From positions 1-64,000 of the forward strand of contig NZ_RAWM01000006.1 in the NCBI RefSeq assembly GCF_003668875.1: a stretch of DNA of 64,000 nt, given 5' to 3'. The translations under genes and the position numbers were made by a program. The stretch comes from Corallococcus interemptor. GTDB taxonomy: Bacteria; Myxococcota; Myxococcia; Myxococcales; Myxococcaceae. Of this stretch, positions 1 through 7,296 are shown in pieces (position 1 is the first letter of the stretch; the number at the start of each line of letters is the position of its first letter). The notes under the pieces are model-generated. The model worked only from the letters and a program-made list of their open reading frames with translations. It had not been told where the DNA came from and ran no database searches.

Positions 1-73
1 GCCGGACAGCCCCGGCCTTGAACTCGTCCGTGTAGCTGCGCCGCGGGCGGCGTGGCTTCTTCTCTTCCACCAT
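1..73 (-). CDS. IS3-family transposase OrfA, N-terminal part (cut by window edge)
   Basis: The minus strand from an ATG at 73-71 encodes a very basic start followed by YTDEFKAGAV, the typical opening of IS3-family OrfA helix-turn-helix proteins, which bind the IS ends and supply the first half of the frameshifted transposase. Only about 24 codons lie in the window. The frame stays open upstream to a GTG at 109, which is a weaker start choice. A 7-bp inverted repeat (GGACACC at 77-83, GGTGTCC at 101-107) lies just in front of the ATG and may mark the IS end region. The family call rests on a short motif; whether the element is intact cannot be judged. Confidence 0.6.
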   Translation of the reverse strand, partial: MVEEKKPRRPRRSYTDEFKAGAVR

Positions 74-118
74 GTCGGACACCGTATCTGCCTCTTCGTT
101 GGTGTCCACTGGAGCGGA

Positions 119-539
119 TCACGCCCACTGTCGGACAGGTTTTGAAACTGCGCGCCCGGGCGGACACATCTGTCTGTAGCCTGGCCCTGACCTGAGGTCC
201 GCACGTGCGACACCGCTGCGCCTTGCAAGGCGCGTCCACGGTTTCATTCGGCGCGGACCTGTCTGACTGTTGGACAGGATTTGAAACTGCGCGCCCGGGT
301 GGCATGCTCGTTCGAGTACGCACCACGTCACTGCTTATCGCTGCGTTCCGACAGGCACGTTCCTTCCCATTTGAGTTGGCGGGAACTTGTCCGACTGCCG
401 GACAGGTTTTCAGGCAACCGTGCCTGGGCGGCACTCCTGTCTGTGGGCTGGTCCTGGTGGCTGCACGACCGCTGCGCCTCACATGGCGCGTCCTCGGCCT
501 GGTTTCATTCGGTTTGAGCCTGTCCGACTGTCGGACAGG
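119..539 (+). repeat. Mosaic array of four palindromic repeats with alternating spacers
   Basis: Four copies of a palindrome with arms CCTGTCCGAC/GTCGGACAGG and a one-base centre lie at about 119-139 (left arm degenerate), 258-278, 386-406 and 519-539, with a period of about 128-139 bp. Each is followed by TTTT or ATTT. Spacers one and three are related to each other (shared CTGTCTGT, CGCTGCGCCT and TTTCATTCGG blocks) and differ from spacer two, so the order is P-A-P-B-P-A-P. This stretch of over 600 bases between the IS gene and the acyltransferase has no convincing gene. It resembles bacterial interspersed mosaic elements in layout. Confidence 0.8.
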
Positions 540-732
540 TTTTGAGACCGCGCGGCCGGAGGGGGCCCATCGTTTCCTGGCTGAAGACCCACTCGACTGG
601 CGGCGTCATTGGCGAAAACGGATCTCACGTCCACCTTCTTGGCTCATCGCGGTGTTCACCAAGTCGGACTTCAGTCGCCGGTGGCGGCCCGATTTGAGCC
701 GCGCGCGGGGAGCGGCGAGACTCTTGGCCGTC

Positions 733-1956
733 ATGGCTTCTTCCCGGCAGTACCTGGATGCACTCACCGGGCTGCGGTTCCTCGCGGCCGCGCACGTCGT
801 CGCCTACCACGTGTATCACCTGGGCTTCACAGGCACGGAGGCGCCGCCGGGACTGCATGGGCTGCTCGACAGCGGGTACGTGAGCATCGGCTTCTTCTTC
901 GTCCTGTCGGGCTTCCTCCTTGGCTACCACCACCTGGAGCGGCCTCCGGACTCGTACGAGACTCGCAAGGCGTTCTGGGTGGCCCGCTTCGCGCGCATCT
1001 ATCCTGTCTATGCGTTGGGCCTGGTGCTTGATGCGCCCTCGTACCTCAAGGGACTGCGCGACGCTTGGACGGTGGACCCCTGGCGGGGGATGGAGCACGC
1101 GGAGGCCCTGGTGCTCACGCCCCTGCTGCTCCAGAGCTGGACGCCGTGGACCGCGATGGCGTGGAACGGCTCGGGCTGGCCGGTGGCGGTGGGCGCGTTC
1201 TTCTGCGCCGCCTTCCCCTTCCTGGCCGGCAGGCTGGGCCTGCTGGGGCCCAAGGCGCTTGGGGTGGCTGCGGCGGTGGCTTACGCCGCATCCATGGTGC
1301 TCCCGGCGCTCTACATGGTGGCGGATCCGGACCACACCGGGGGCACCGCATCCGCTTACAACTCCGGCCCGTGGATGCTGGCGCTGCGCTTCAACCCGCT
1401 GGCGCGGTTGCCGGAGTTCATCCTGGGCATCCTCGCGGCGCGCGGCTTCCTGCTCCGGGCAGACGCGCCCACCCATCCGGTGGCGCTGGCGGTGGTGGGA
1501 GGACTGCTCATCGCGGCGCTGCTGGGAAGCCCGTGGCTGCCCTTCCCGCTGTTGCACAACGGGCTGCTGGCGCCGGTGTTCGCGGTGCTGTTCATCCTGC
1601 TGTCGGGGAGCCAGGGAGCCGTGGCGCGAGCGCTGGCTTCACGACCGCTGCGCATCCTGGGTGAGTCGAGCTACGCGCTCTTCCTCCTGCACATGCCGGT
1701 GCTGTTCGCCTGGAAGTCCGTGCTCAAGCGGCTGGGCGAGCCCCCCACGTCCGCCTGGGCGGTGGCGGTGTTCGTGGTGGGGTCGGTCATCCTGAGCGTG
1801 CTCGCGCATCAACGCGTTCAGAAACCCGCGCGGGCATGGATCCGCGAGCGCCGGGCCTCTAGGCGCTCTTCGCCTGGGGCCGGCGGTGCACGCCGCGCTT
1901 CACGGGGCCCAGCTGCGCGAGCACCCGGCCAATCTCCACCAGCTCCACCGGCTTGA
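733..1956 (+). CDS. Acyltransferase family 3 membrane protein
   Basis: A 407-residue integral membrane protein of the acyltransferase-3 (OafA/NodX-like) family, which O-acylates surface sugars or other extracytoplasmic acceptors. Family marks are the N-terminal LTGLRFLAAAHVVAYHVYH with the conserved His, the GFFFVLSGFLL helix and the basic FARIYP motif, followed by about eight more hydrophobic segments and a C-terminal FLLHMPVL helix. The ATG at 733 was chosen because the family begins right there; the frame upstream runs through palindromic repeats. The last 98 bases overlap the 3' end of the convergent hybrid kinase gene and encode a low-complexity Ala/Pro/Arg tail. The acceptor substrate is unknown. 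Confidence 0.85.
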   Translation: MASSRQYLDALTGLRFLAAAHVVAYHVYHLGFTGTEAPPGLHGLLDSGYVSIGFFFVLSGFLLGYHHLERPPDSYETRKAFWVARFARIYPVYALGLVLDAPSYLKGLRDAWTVDPWRGMEHAEALVLTPLLLQSWTPWTAMAWNGSGWPVAVGAFFCAAFPFLAGRLGLLGPKALGVAAAVAYAASMVLPALYMVADPDHTGGTASAYNSGPWMLALRFNPLARLPEFILGILAARGFLLRADAPTHPVALAVVGGLLIAALLGSPWLPFPLLHNGLLAPVFAVLFILLSGSQGAVARALASRPLRILGESSYALFLLHMPVLFAWKSVLKRLGEPPTSAWAVAVFVVGSVILSVLAHQRVQKPARAWIRERRASRRSSPGAGGARRASRGPAARAPGQSPPAPPA

Positions 1957-3508
1957 CCAGGTGCAGGTCGAAGCCCGCGTCCTCGCTGCGGGCCCGGTCC
2001 TCCGGCGTCCCGTAGCCCGTGAGCGCGATGAGGTGCGCGTCCGAGGCCACTCGCCCTCGCAGCTCCTGCGCCACCTGATAGCCGTCCAGGCCCGGCAGGC
2101 CGATGTCCAGGATGATGACGTCGTAGGTGCCGGAGGTGGCCATGACGAGCGCCTCCGGACCGTCCGAGGCGACCGCGACGGTGTGGCCCCACATCTGGAG
2201 CATCTCGCGCAGGCCCTCGCGCGCGTCGGGGTTGTCGTCCACCAGGAGGATGCGCCACTCGCCCCGGCGGGACTCGACGCGCTCCACGGCGGGCTCGGGC
2301 CTCGCGGCGTCCGTGAGCAGCGGCAGCGTGACGGTGAAGATGCTGCCCTGGCCCTGGCCCTCGCTGAAGACCTCCACCTGGCCGCCGTGCTCCTCCACCA
2401 GGTGGCGCACCAGCGTCAGGCCAATGCCCAGTCCGCCCCGGCTGCGCGCGAGCCCCGCATCCAGCTGCGCGAAGAGCTCGAAGATGTGCGCCTGGTCCTC
2501 CGGCCGCAGGCCGATGCCGGTGTCCTGCACGGAGACGCGCACGCGCGAGTCCTCCGTCACGTGGGCGCCCACGGTGACGATGCCGCCGTCGGGCGAGTAC
2601 TTGGAGGCGTTGTCGAGCAGGTTGGTGAAGACCTGCTCCAGGCGCGTCCGGTCGCCGTCCATCCAGCAGGGCGCGGTGGGAAGGGCCTCGCGCAGGATGA
2701 GCCCTCGCTCCTCCATCACGGGCCGCGCGGCGGCGAGCGAGTGCTGCAACACGGTGTTGAGATCCAACCGGCCGCGGCGCAGGGCGTACTTGCCCCGGGT
2801 GATGCGGCTGACGTCGAGCAGGTCGTCCACCAGGTGGCGCAGGTGGCTCACCTGCCGCTCGATGATGTCCCGGCGGCGCGCGTCCGCTTCCGACAGGCCG
2901 TTGGAGTCCTTCTGTCCCAGCATCTGCACCGCGACGGAGATGGCGGCCAGGGGGTTGCGCAGCTCGTGGGCGAGCATGGCGAGGAACTCGTCCTTCTTGC
3001 GGCCGGCCTCTTCCAGGCGGGCGGCGTTGGCCAGGGCCTCGCGCTCCACACGCCGCAGGCGCAGGACGCTGTTGACGGTGGCGATGAGCTCTTCGGGGTC
3101 GAAGGGCCGGGTGAGGTAGACGTCCGCGCCGGCGCGCAGGCCCGCGACCTTCTTCTCCGCGGTGATGAAGGTGGCGGACGTGTGGATGATGGCGCTCTCC
3201 CGCGTGCGCGGGTCCTCCTTCAGCCGCCGGCACACGTCGTAGCCGCTCATGTCCGGCAGCTTCACGTCGAGCACGATGACGTCCGGGCGCGAGTCGAAGG
3301 CGACCTCCAGGGCCTCGGCGCCCGTGACGGCCTCCAGCACGTCGTAGCCCGCCAGGCGCAGGGAGTACGTGCCCAGGTAGAGGCTCGCGGGGGTGTCGTT
3401 GACGTGGAGGATGGTGGCTTTGACGGTAGCGAGCACGGTCGACAACCCCAGGGAGGAGCCGAGCCGATTTCTACCGCAGCGGCTGGGGCCCACGCGAACC
3501 GGGATCAT
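1859..3508 (-). CDS. Hybrid histidine kinase: REC-HisKA-HATPase-REC
   Basis: A soluble signalling protein of 549 residues. A receiver domain (about 32-150, phospho-Asp in VIVLDVKLPD) is followed by a HisKA dimerisation helix with the phospho-His in LAHELRNPL (about residue 181), an HATPase_c domain with LLDNASKYS and GLGIGLTLV, and a second receiver (about 415-535, VIILDIGLPG). With no membrane segment or sensor domain, it probably takes input through its first receiver. The ATG at 3508 has an AGGGAG upstream but adds about 30 residues before the receiver, so a start near the GTG at 3436 is possible. It lies 68 bp beyond the VOC gene in the same direction and may belong to that transcript. 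Confidence 0.85.
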   Translation of the reverse strand: MIPVRVGPSRCGRNRLGSSLGLSTVLATVKATILHVNDTPASLYLGTYSLRLAGYDVLEAVTGAEALEVAFDSRPDVIVLDVKLPDMSGYDVCRRLKEDPRTRESAIIHTSATFITAEKKVAGLRAGADVYLTRPFDPEELIATVNSVLRLRRVEREALANAARLEEAGRKKDEFLAMLAHELRNPLAAISVAVQMLGQKDSNGLSEADARRRDIIERQVSHLRHLVDDLLDVSRITRGKYALRRGRLDLNTVLQHSLAAARPVMEERGLILREALPTAPCWMDGDRTRLEQVFTNLLDNASKYSPDGGIVTVGAHVTEDSRVRVSVQDTGIGLRPEDQAHIFELFAQLDAGLARSRGGLGIGLTLVRHLVEEHGGQVEVFSEGQGQGSIFTVTLPLLTDAARPEPAVERVESRRGEWRILLVDDNPDAREGLREMLQMWGHTVAVASDGPEALVMATSGTYDVIILDIGLPGLDGYQVAQELRGRVASDAHLIALTGYGTPEDRARSEDAGFDLHLVKPVELVEIGRVLAQLGPVKRGVHRRPQAKSA

Positions 3509-3576
3509 CCGGCTCCCTGCCCTCTCCCACGCGCCGCGCGCTCAGGAGGGACAGGGAGTGTTGGAACCGCGACACC

Positions 3577-3942
3577 TCAGGGCTCGGTCCACACCGCCAG
3601 CTCATTGCCCGTGGGATCCGCGAAGTGGAAGCGCTTGCCTCCGGGGAAGGAGAACGTGTCCTTCACGATGCGCCCTCCGGCCTCGCGCACCTTCTGGAGC
3701 GTCGCGTCCAGGTCCTTCGAGTACAGCACCAGCAACGCGCCACCCTTGGACACCTCGCGCTCCTTGTCGAAGCCGCCGTTCAGCCGCCCGTCATTGAAGG
3801 CCGTGTAGTCCGGGCCGTAGTCCTCGAACTTCCAGCCAAACACGGCGCCGTAGAAGCGCTTCGCCTCCGCGATGTCCTTCACGGGGAGCTCGAGGTAGTC
3901 GATGCGGTGGTGCTGCTCGGCCTGCTGCGGTGCGGTGGACAT
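3577..3942 (-). CDS. VOC/glyoxalase-like protein
   Basis: A 121-residue protein of the vicinal oxygen chelate superfamily. It shows the beta-alpha-beta-beta-beta signature HRIDYLELPVKDIAEAKRFY, then GWKFEDYGPDY, and ends FADPTGNELAVW. Members are metal-dependent glyoxalases, dioxygenases or antibiotic-binding proteins; the length and the FxDPxGNxLAVW ending fit the YdcJ/PhnB-like small VOC group rather than a specific enzyme. It follows the AraC-type gene by 33 bp on the same strand and is likely co-transcribed, possibly as its regulated target. The substrate is unknown. Confidence 0.85.
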   Translation of the reverse strand: MSTAPQQAEQHHRIDYLELPVKDIAEAKRFYGAVFGWKFEDYGPDYTAFNDGRLNGGFDKEREVSKGGALLVLYSKDLDATLQKVREAGGRIVKDTFSFPGGKRFHFADPTGNELAVWTEP

Positions 3943-3975
3943 GGGGTGCCTCCTCCAAGTGGGAACACCCCCACC

Positions 3976-4749
3976 TTACGCACCCGCCTCCCGGGAGGAT
4001 TGGACGAATCCGACCTGCGCCCGCTCGCGCACGTACGCCCCGGGCGTCAGCCCCATCAGCGCCCGGAACTCCCGCACCTGGTGCGCCTGGTCGTAGTACC
4101 CCGCCGCCAGCGCCCACTCCGCGCCCTCCAGCCGCCGCGACAGCTCCACCGCGTGCTGCATCCGGGCGATGCGGCACAGCACCTTCGGCGACAGCCCCAC
4201 CGCCGCGTGGAAGCGGCGCTCCACCTGCCGCGCCCCCACTCCCATCACCCCTTCCAGCGAACGCACCGGCACCTGGCCCCTCGCGCCCAGGATGAGGTCC
4301 ACCGCGTGCCGCACCCCCACGTCGGCCTCCCCGCCAGACAGCCGGCCCAGGAGCAGCCGCTCCAGCAGGGCGAAGCGCGCCGCCGTCCCGGGCGCCTCCG
4401 CCAGCCGCTCCCGCCACTCACGCGCTTCGCGCGGCCAGAGGTCCCCCAGCGCCACCTTCGCGTCCGTGAGCTCCAGCAACGGCAACCGCAGGAACGGCTG
4501 CGCGCCCCCGGGCCGGAAGCGCACCGCGACGAAGGCCGCGCGCGCGGACAGCGGCACCACCTCCGCCGTCCGCATCGCCCCCACCACGTGCAGCCCCACG
4601 CCGCCCGTCAGGTCCACCAGGATGTCCAGACACCCGTCCGGCAGCACCCGGTGCACGCCCGCCGGCGCCGCTCCCGACGTCTCCAGTGCCCAGTAGCACT
4701 GGACGTACGGCGCCAGCGCCGCGCAGGGGCTCGCCTCCACGTAGCGCAT
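3976..4749 (-). CDS. AraC-family transcriptional regulator
   Basis: A 257-residue regulator with an N-terminal beta-rich domain (LAPYVQCYWAL, HRVLPDGCLDILV) like the DUF6597/DUF6597-related sensors, and a C-terminal AraC double helix-turn-helix (about 165-250) ending LMGLTPGAYVRER. The start chosen is the ATG at 4749, which shares its A with the TGA of the upstream kinase gene (TGATG), so translation is probably coupled to the kinase. A longer reading adds 12 residues inside the kinase gene and is less likely. The VOC gene follows. The ligand is unknown; the coupling suggests that kinase and regulator are made together. Confidence 0.85.
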   Translation of the reverse strand: MRYVEASPCAALAPYVQCYWALETSGAAPAGVHRVLPDGCLDILVDLTGGVGLHVVGAMRTAEVVPLSARAAFVAVRFRPGGAQPFLRLPLLELTDAKVALGDLWPREAREWRERLAEAPGTAARFALLERLLLGRLSGGEADVGVRHAVDLILGARGQVPVRSLEGVMGVGARQVERRFHAAVGLSPKVLCRIARMQHAVELSRRLEGAEWALAAGYYDQAHQVREFRALMGLTPGAYVRERAQVGFVQSSREAGA

Positions 4750-7241
4750 CAGGCCGCGTCCGAGACGGCCGCGCGGGGCAGCCACACCGTGAAGCAGGTG
4801 CCCTTCCCCGGCCCGTCACTCCTCGCGCCAATGCGTCCCCCGTGGCGCTCCACGATTTCGCGGCAGATGGCCAGACCCAGGCCCAGGCCTCCGGCGTAGT
4901 GCTCGGCCGCGTTGCGCGCGCGGAAGAAGGGCGTGAAGAGCTGCGACAGGCTCTCCGCCGGGATGCCGATGCCCCGGTCCTCCACCTCCACCCGCACCGC
5001 GTCCGCCTCCTCGAACACCCGCACGACCACCGGCGTCCCCGGCGGCGAGTAGCGCAGGGCGTTCTCCACCAGGTTCGTCAGGAGTTGATCCAACCGCTGC
5101 TCGTCCCACCGGCCCACCAGCGGCGCGTCCGGGACCTCCAAAGACAACAACCCCTCGCGCTCCGGACGCGTGGTCTGGATGCGCTCCATCACCTCGCGCG
5201 CCAGCGCGGCCAGGTCCATGGGCGCCACCGTCAGCGCGAAGCGCCCGGACTGCAACCGGGATACGTCCAGCATGTCCCCAATCAGCCGCGTCAGCCGGTC
5301 CACCTGCCGGTTCAGCCGCTCCAGGCTGGCGCGCTGCCGCTCGGGATTCGCCGTGCCGGACTCGGCCTGGCGGATGAGCAGCTCCAGCGTGGCCTTCAAG
5401 GGCGTCAGCGGCGTGCGCAGCTCATGGCTCGCCATGGACAGGAACTGGTCCCGGATGGCGATGGCCTCGCGCAGCTCCTTCTGGGTCCGGTCGATGCGCG
5501 CCGCCATGTCGTTGAAGCCGTCCGCCAGCTGCGCGACCTCGTCGTCGCCCCGGGCCTGCACCCGGGGCTCCAGCGCGGGCGTGCCCAGCGCGGCGAAGCC
5601 GTCCCGCAGCGTCTCCAGCCGAACCGCCACGTCCCGCCCCACCCACCGCGACAACAGCAACGCGATGGCCCCCGCGAGCACCGCGATGGCCACCACCCAG
5701 GCGCCCATGCGCGTCACCGGTGAGAACGCCTCGCGCAGCCCGGCCGTCACCACCACCGTCCACTCGGTGTCCGGCACCTGCGCGTGCGCCACCAGCAGGC
5801 GGCGCCCGGCTTCATCGAACGCCTCCAGCAGGCCCTCCTTGCCGGATAGCTCCTCCGGGGCCAGCACCCCCAGCACCGGCGCCCGCGTGAGCACGTCGCC
5901 CCGTTCGGTCTCGCGCAAGAGGGTGCCGTCGCGCCGGTCGAAGATTTCCACGTGGTAGCTGCGCGAGGCCAGCGTCGACTGGCGGCCCAGCCGCTTCAGG
6001 GACAGCCCGCCCACCAGCACCGCGCGCTGGCCGTCCCCCAGGTCCACCCGCGTGGAGAAGACGATGAAGGGCAGCCCCGCGCGGGTGAGGAAGGGCCGTG
6101 ACACCCAGACCGCGTCGCCCCCGTTCAGCGCCTGCTGGAAGTACTCCCGCTGCGCGAAGTTGCCGGTGATGCGGTTGAGCCGGAGGGACGGAACCAGCGT
6201 CTCCCCGCTCGAGTCCAACAGCCACGCCGCGTCGAAGAGGGCGGTTTCGCGCTCCAGCAGCTCCACCCGCTCGACCATCTCCTTGCGGTCCCCGGCGCGC
6301 ACCGCCTCGATGAAGCCCGGGTCGCGGCTCTGCGAACGCAGGAGCGAGCGCGCGATGGCCGCGGACTGCTCCAGCCACGCCGTCTCCGTCAGCACCGCCT
6401 GCTGCGCCTTGCCCCGCAGCTCCGCCGCGATGGCCCGCTGGGCCACGTACGACGTCACCGCCCCCACGCCCAGGATGGGCAGCACCGACGCCAGCGCCAT
6501 GCCCCGGAACAGCCGCCAGCGCACCCCGGACAGGGCCGGGACCTGGCGCATCCGCCACAACAGCACGCAGGCCAGGGTCAGCACCGCGTACGCGCCCATC
6601 CCGGCCCAGGAGCGCCGGGACCCCAGCGCGAGCGTCATGTTCAGGAACAGGAGGCCCAGGCTCGCGAGGGCGATGCGGCAGCGCTTTTCGTGGCCGCGCC
6701 CCAGCCCCAGCGCCAGCAGCGCGCCCGTCCCCAGGAAGGCCACGCCCAGGAGCCGGAGGAACGGCCCGAACGCCAGCAGCGACAGGCGGTGGAAGCCGCT
6801 GGGGACCAGGACCATCATCCCGCCGAAGCTCAGCGCCACGCAGGCGATGAACACGGGCAGGAGCCCCCGCTCCCGGAAGCGGTGGGTCCGCTCCAGCAGC
6901 AGCAGGGCCGCGATGAGCGGGTACAGGACGAGGCCCGTGATGCCCCGGGGCAGCACGGTGGCGGCCCACCAGTAGAACGCCATCGCCGTCAGGAAGAGCG
7001 CCCGGCCCAGCCACCCCACGAGCGCGGGCCAGGTGGGGTACATCATCGCGGCGAGCATCGTCGCCGAGCCCACCAGGAACAGGCTGCCGAGCGGACGGAC
7101 GTACGGGTAGATGAGCTGGAAGATGGCGGCGCCGAACTCGTAGGGCACGAAGACCATGGTGGTGCCCACGACCAGCCCGAAGGCCGCGGCGAACCACTCC
7201 ACCCGTGCGCGCTCGAGGATGCCCACGGGGGCAGAGTACAC
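4749..7241 (-). CDS. Multi-pass membrane sensor histidine kinase (copy B)
   Basis: An 830-residue sensor kinase. Residues 1 to about 270 hold eight or nine hydrophobic helices, then a periplasmic dCache-like sensor (about 285-490), a further membrane helix, a HAMP linker (GFNDMAARID), HisKA with SHELRTPLTPLK (His near 606) and an HATPase_c domain with NLVENALRYSP, DRGIGIP and GLGLGLAI. It starts at a GTG. It is a tandem duplicate of the next upstream gene, 55 bp away, and its stop overlaps the AraC start. No receiver domain is attached and no obvious partner regulator of the OmpR or NtrC type is adjacent. The signal sensed is unknown. Confidence 0.88.
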   Translation of the reverse strand: MYSAPVGILERARVEWFAAAFGLVVGTTMVFVPYEFGAAIFQLIYPYVRPLGSLFLVGSATMLAAMMYPTWPALVGWLGRALFLTAMAFYWWAATVLPRGITGLVLYPLIAALLLLERTHRFRERGLLPVFIACVALSFGGMMVLVPSGFHRLSLLAFGPFLRLLGVAFLGTGALLALGLGRGHEKRCRIALASLGLLFLNMTLALGSRRSWAGMGAYAVLTLACVLLWRMRQVPALSGVRWRLFRGMALASVLPILGVGAVTSYVAQRAIAAELRGKAQQAVLTETAWLEQSAAIARSLLRSQSRDPGFIEAVRAGDRKEMVERVELLERETALFDAAWLLDSSGETLVPSLRLNRITGNFAQREYFQQALNGGDAVWVSRPFLTRAGLPFIVFSTRVDLGDGQRAVLVGGLSLKRLGRQSTLASRSYHVEIFDRRDGTLLRETERGDVLTRAPVLGVLAPEELSGKEGLLEAFDEAGRRLLVAHAQVPDTEWTVVVTAGLREAFSPVTRMGAWVVAIAVLAGAIALLLSRWVGRDVAVRLETLRDGFAALGTPALEPRVQARGDDEVAQLADGFNDMAARIDRTQKELREAIAIRDQFLSMASHELRTPLTPLKATLELLIRQAESGTANPERQRASLERLNRQVDRLTRLIGDMLDVSRLQSGRFALTVAPMDLAALAREVMERIQTTRPEREGLLSLEVPDAPLVGRWDEQRLDQLLTNLVENALRYSPPGTPVVVRVFEEADAVRVEVEDRGIGIPAESLSQLFTPFFRARNAAEHYAGGLGLGLAICREIVERHGGRIGARSDGPGKGTCFTVWLPRAAVSDAA

Positions 7242-7296
7242 AACCCGAGCAGGAGCGCACGGCCCGGTTGTCGCCGCCGCGCGCCCCTGTCGCGTA

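Noticed and set aside
119-539. Possible CRISPR array
   Set aside because: The spacing of about 130 bp, perfect palindrome units and recurring rather than unique spacers do not fit CRISPR. No cas genes are in the window.
205-732. Open frame reading through the repeat array into the acyltransferase gene
   Set aside because: The translated segment is repeat-derived and unlike any protein; the acyltransferase family begins at the ATG at 733.
1886-3808. Long plus-strand frames opposite the hybrid kinase gene
   Set aside because: High GC content opens antisense frames; the translated sequence is Arg/Ala/His rich with no motif, while the minus strand gives a clear kinase.
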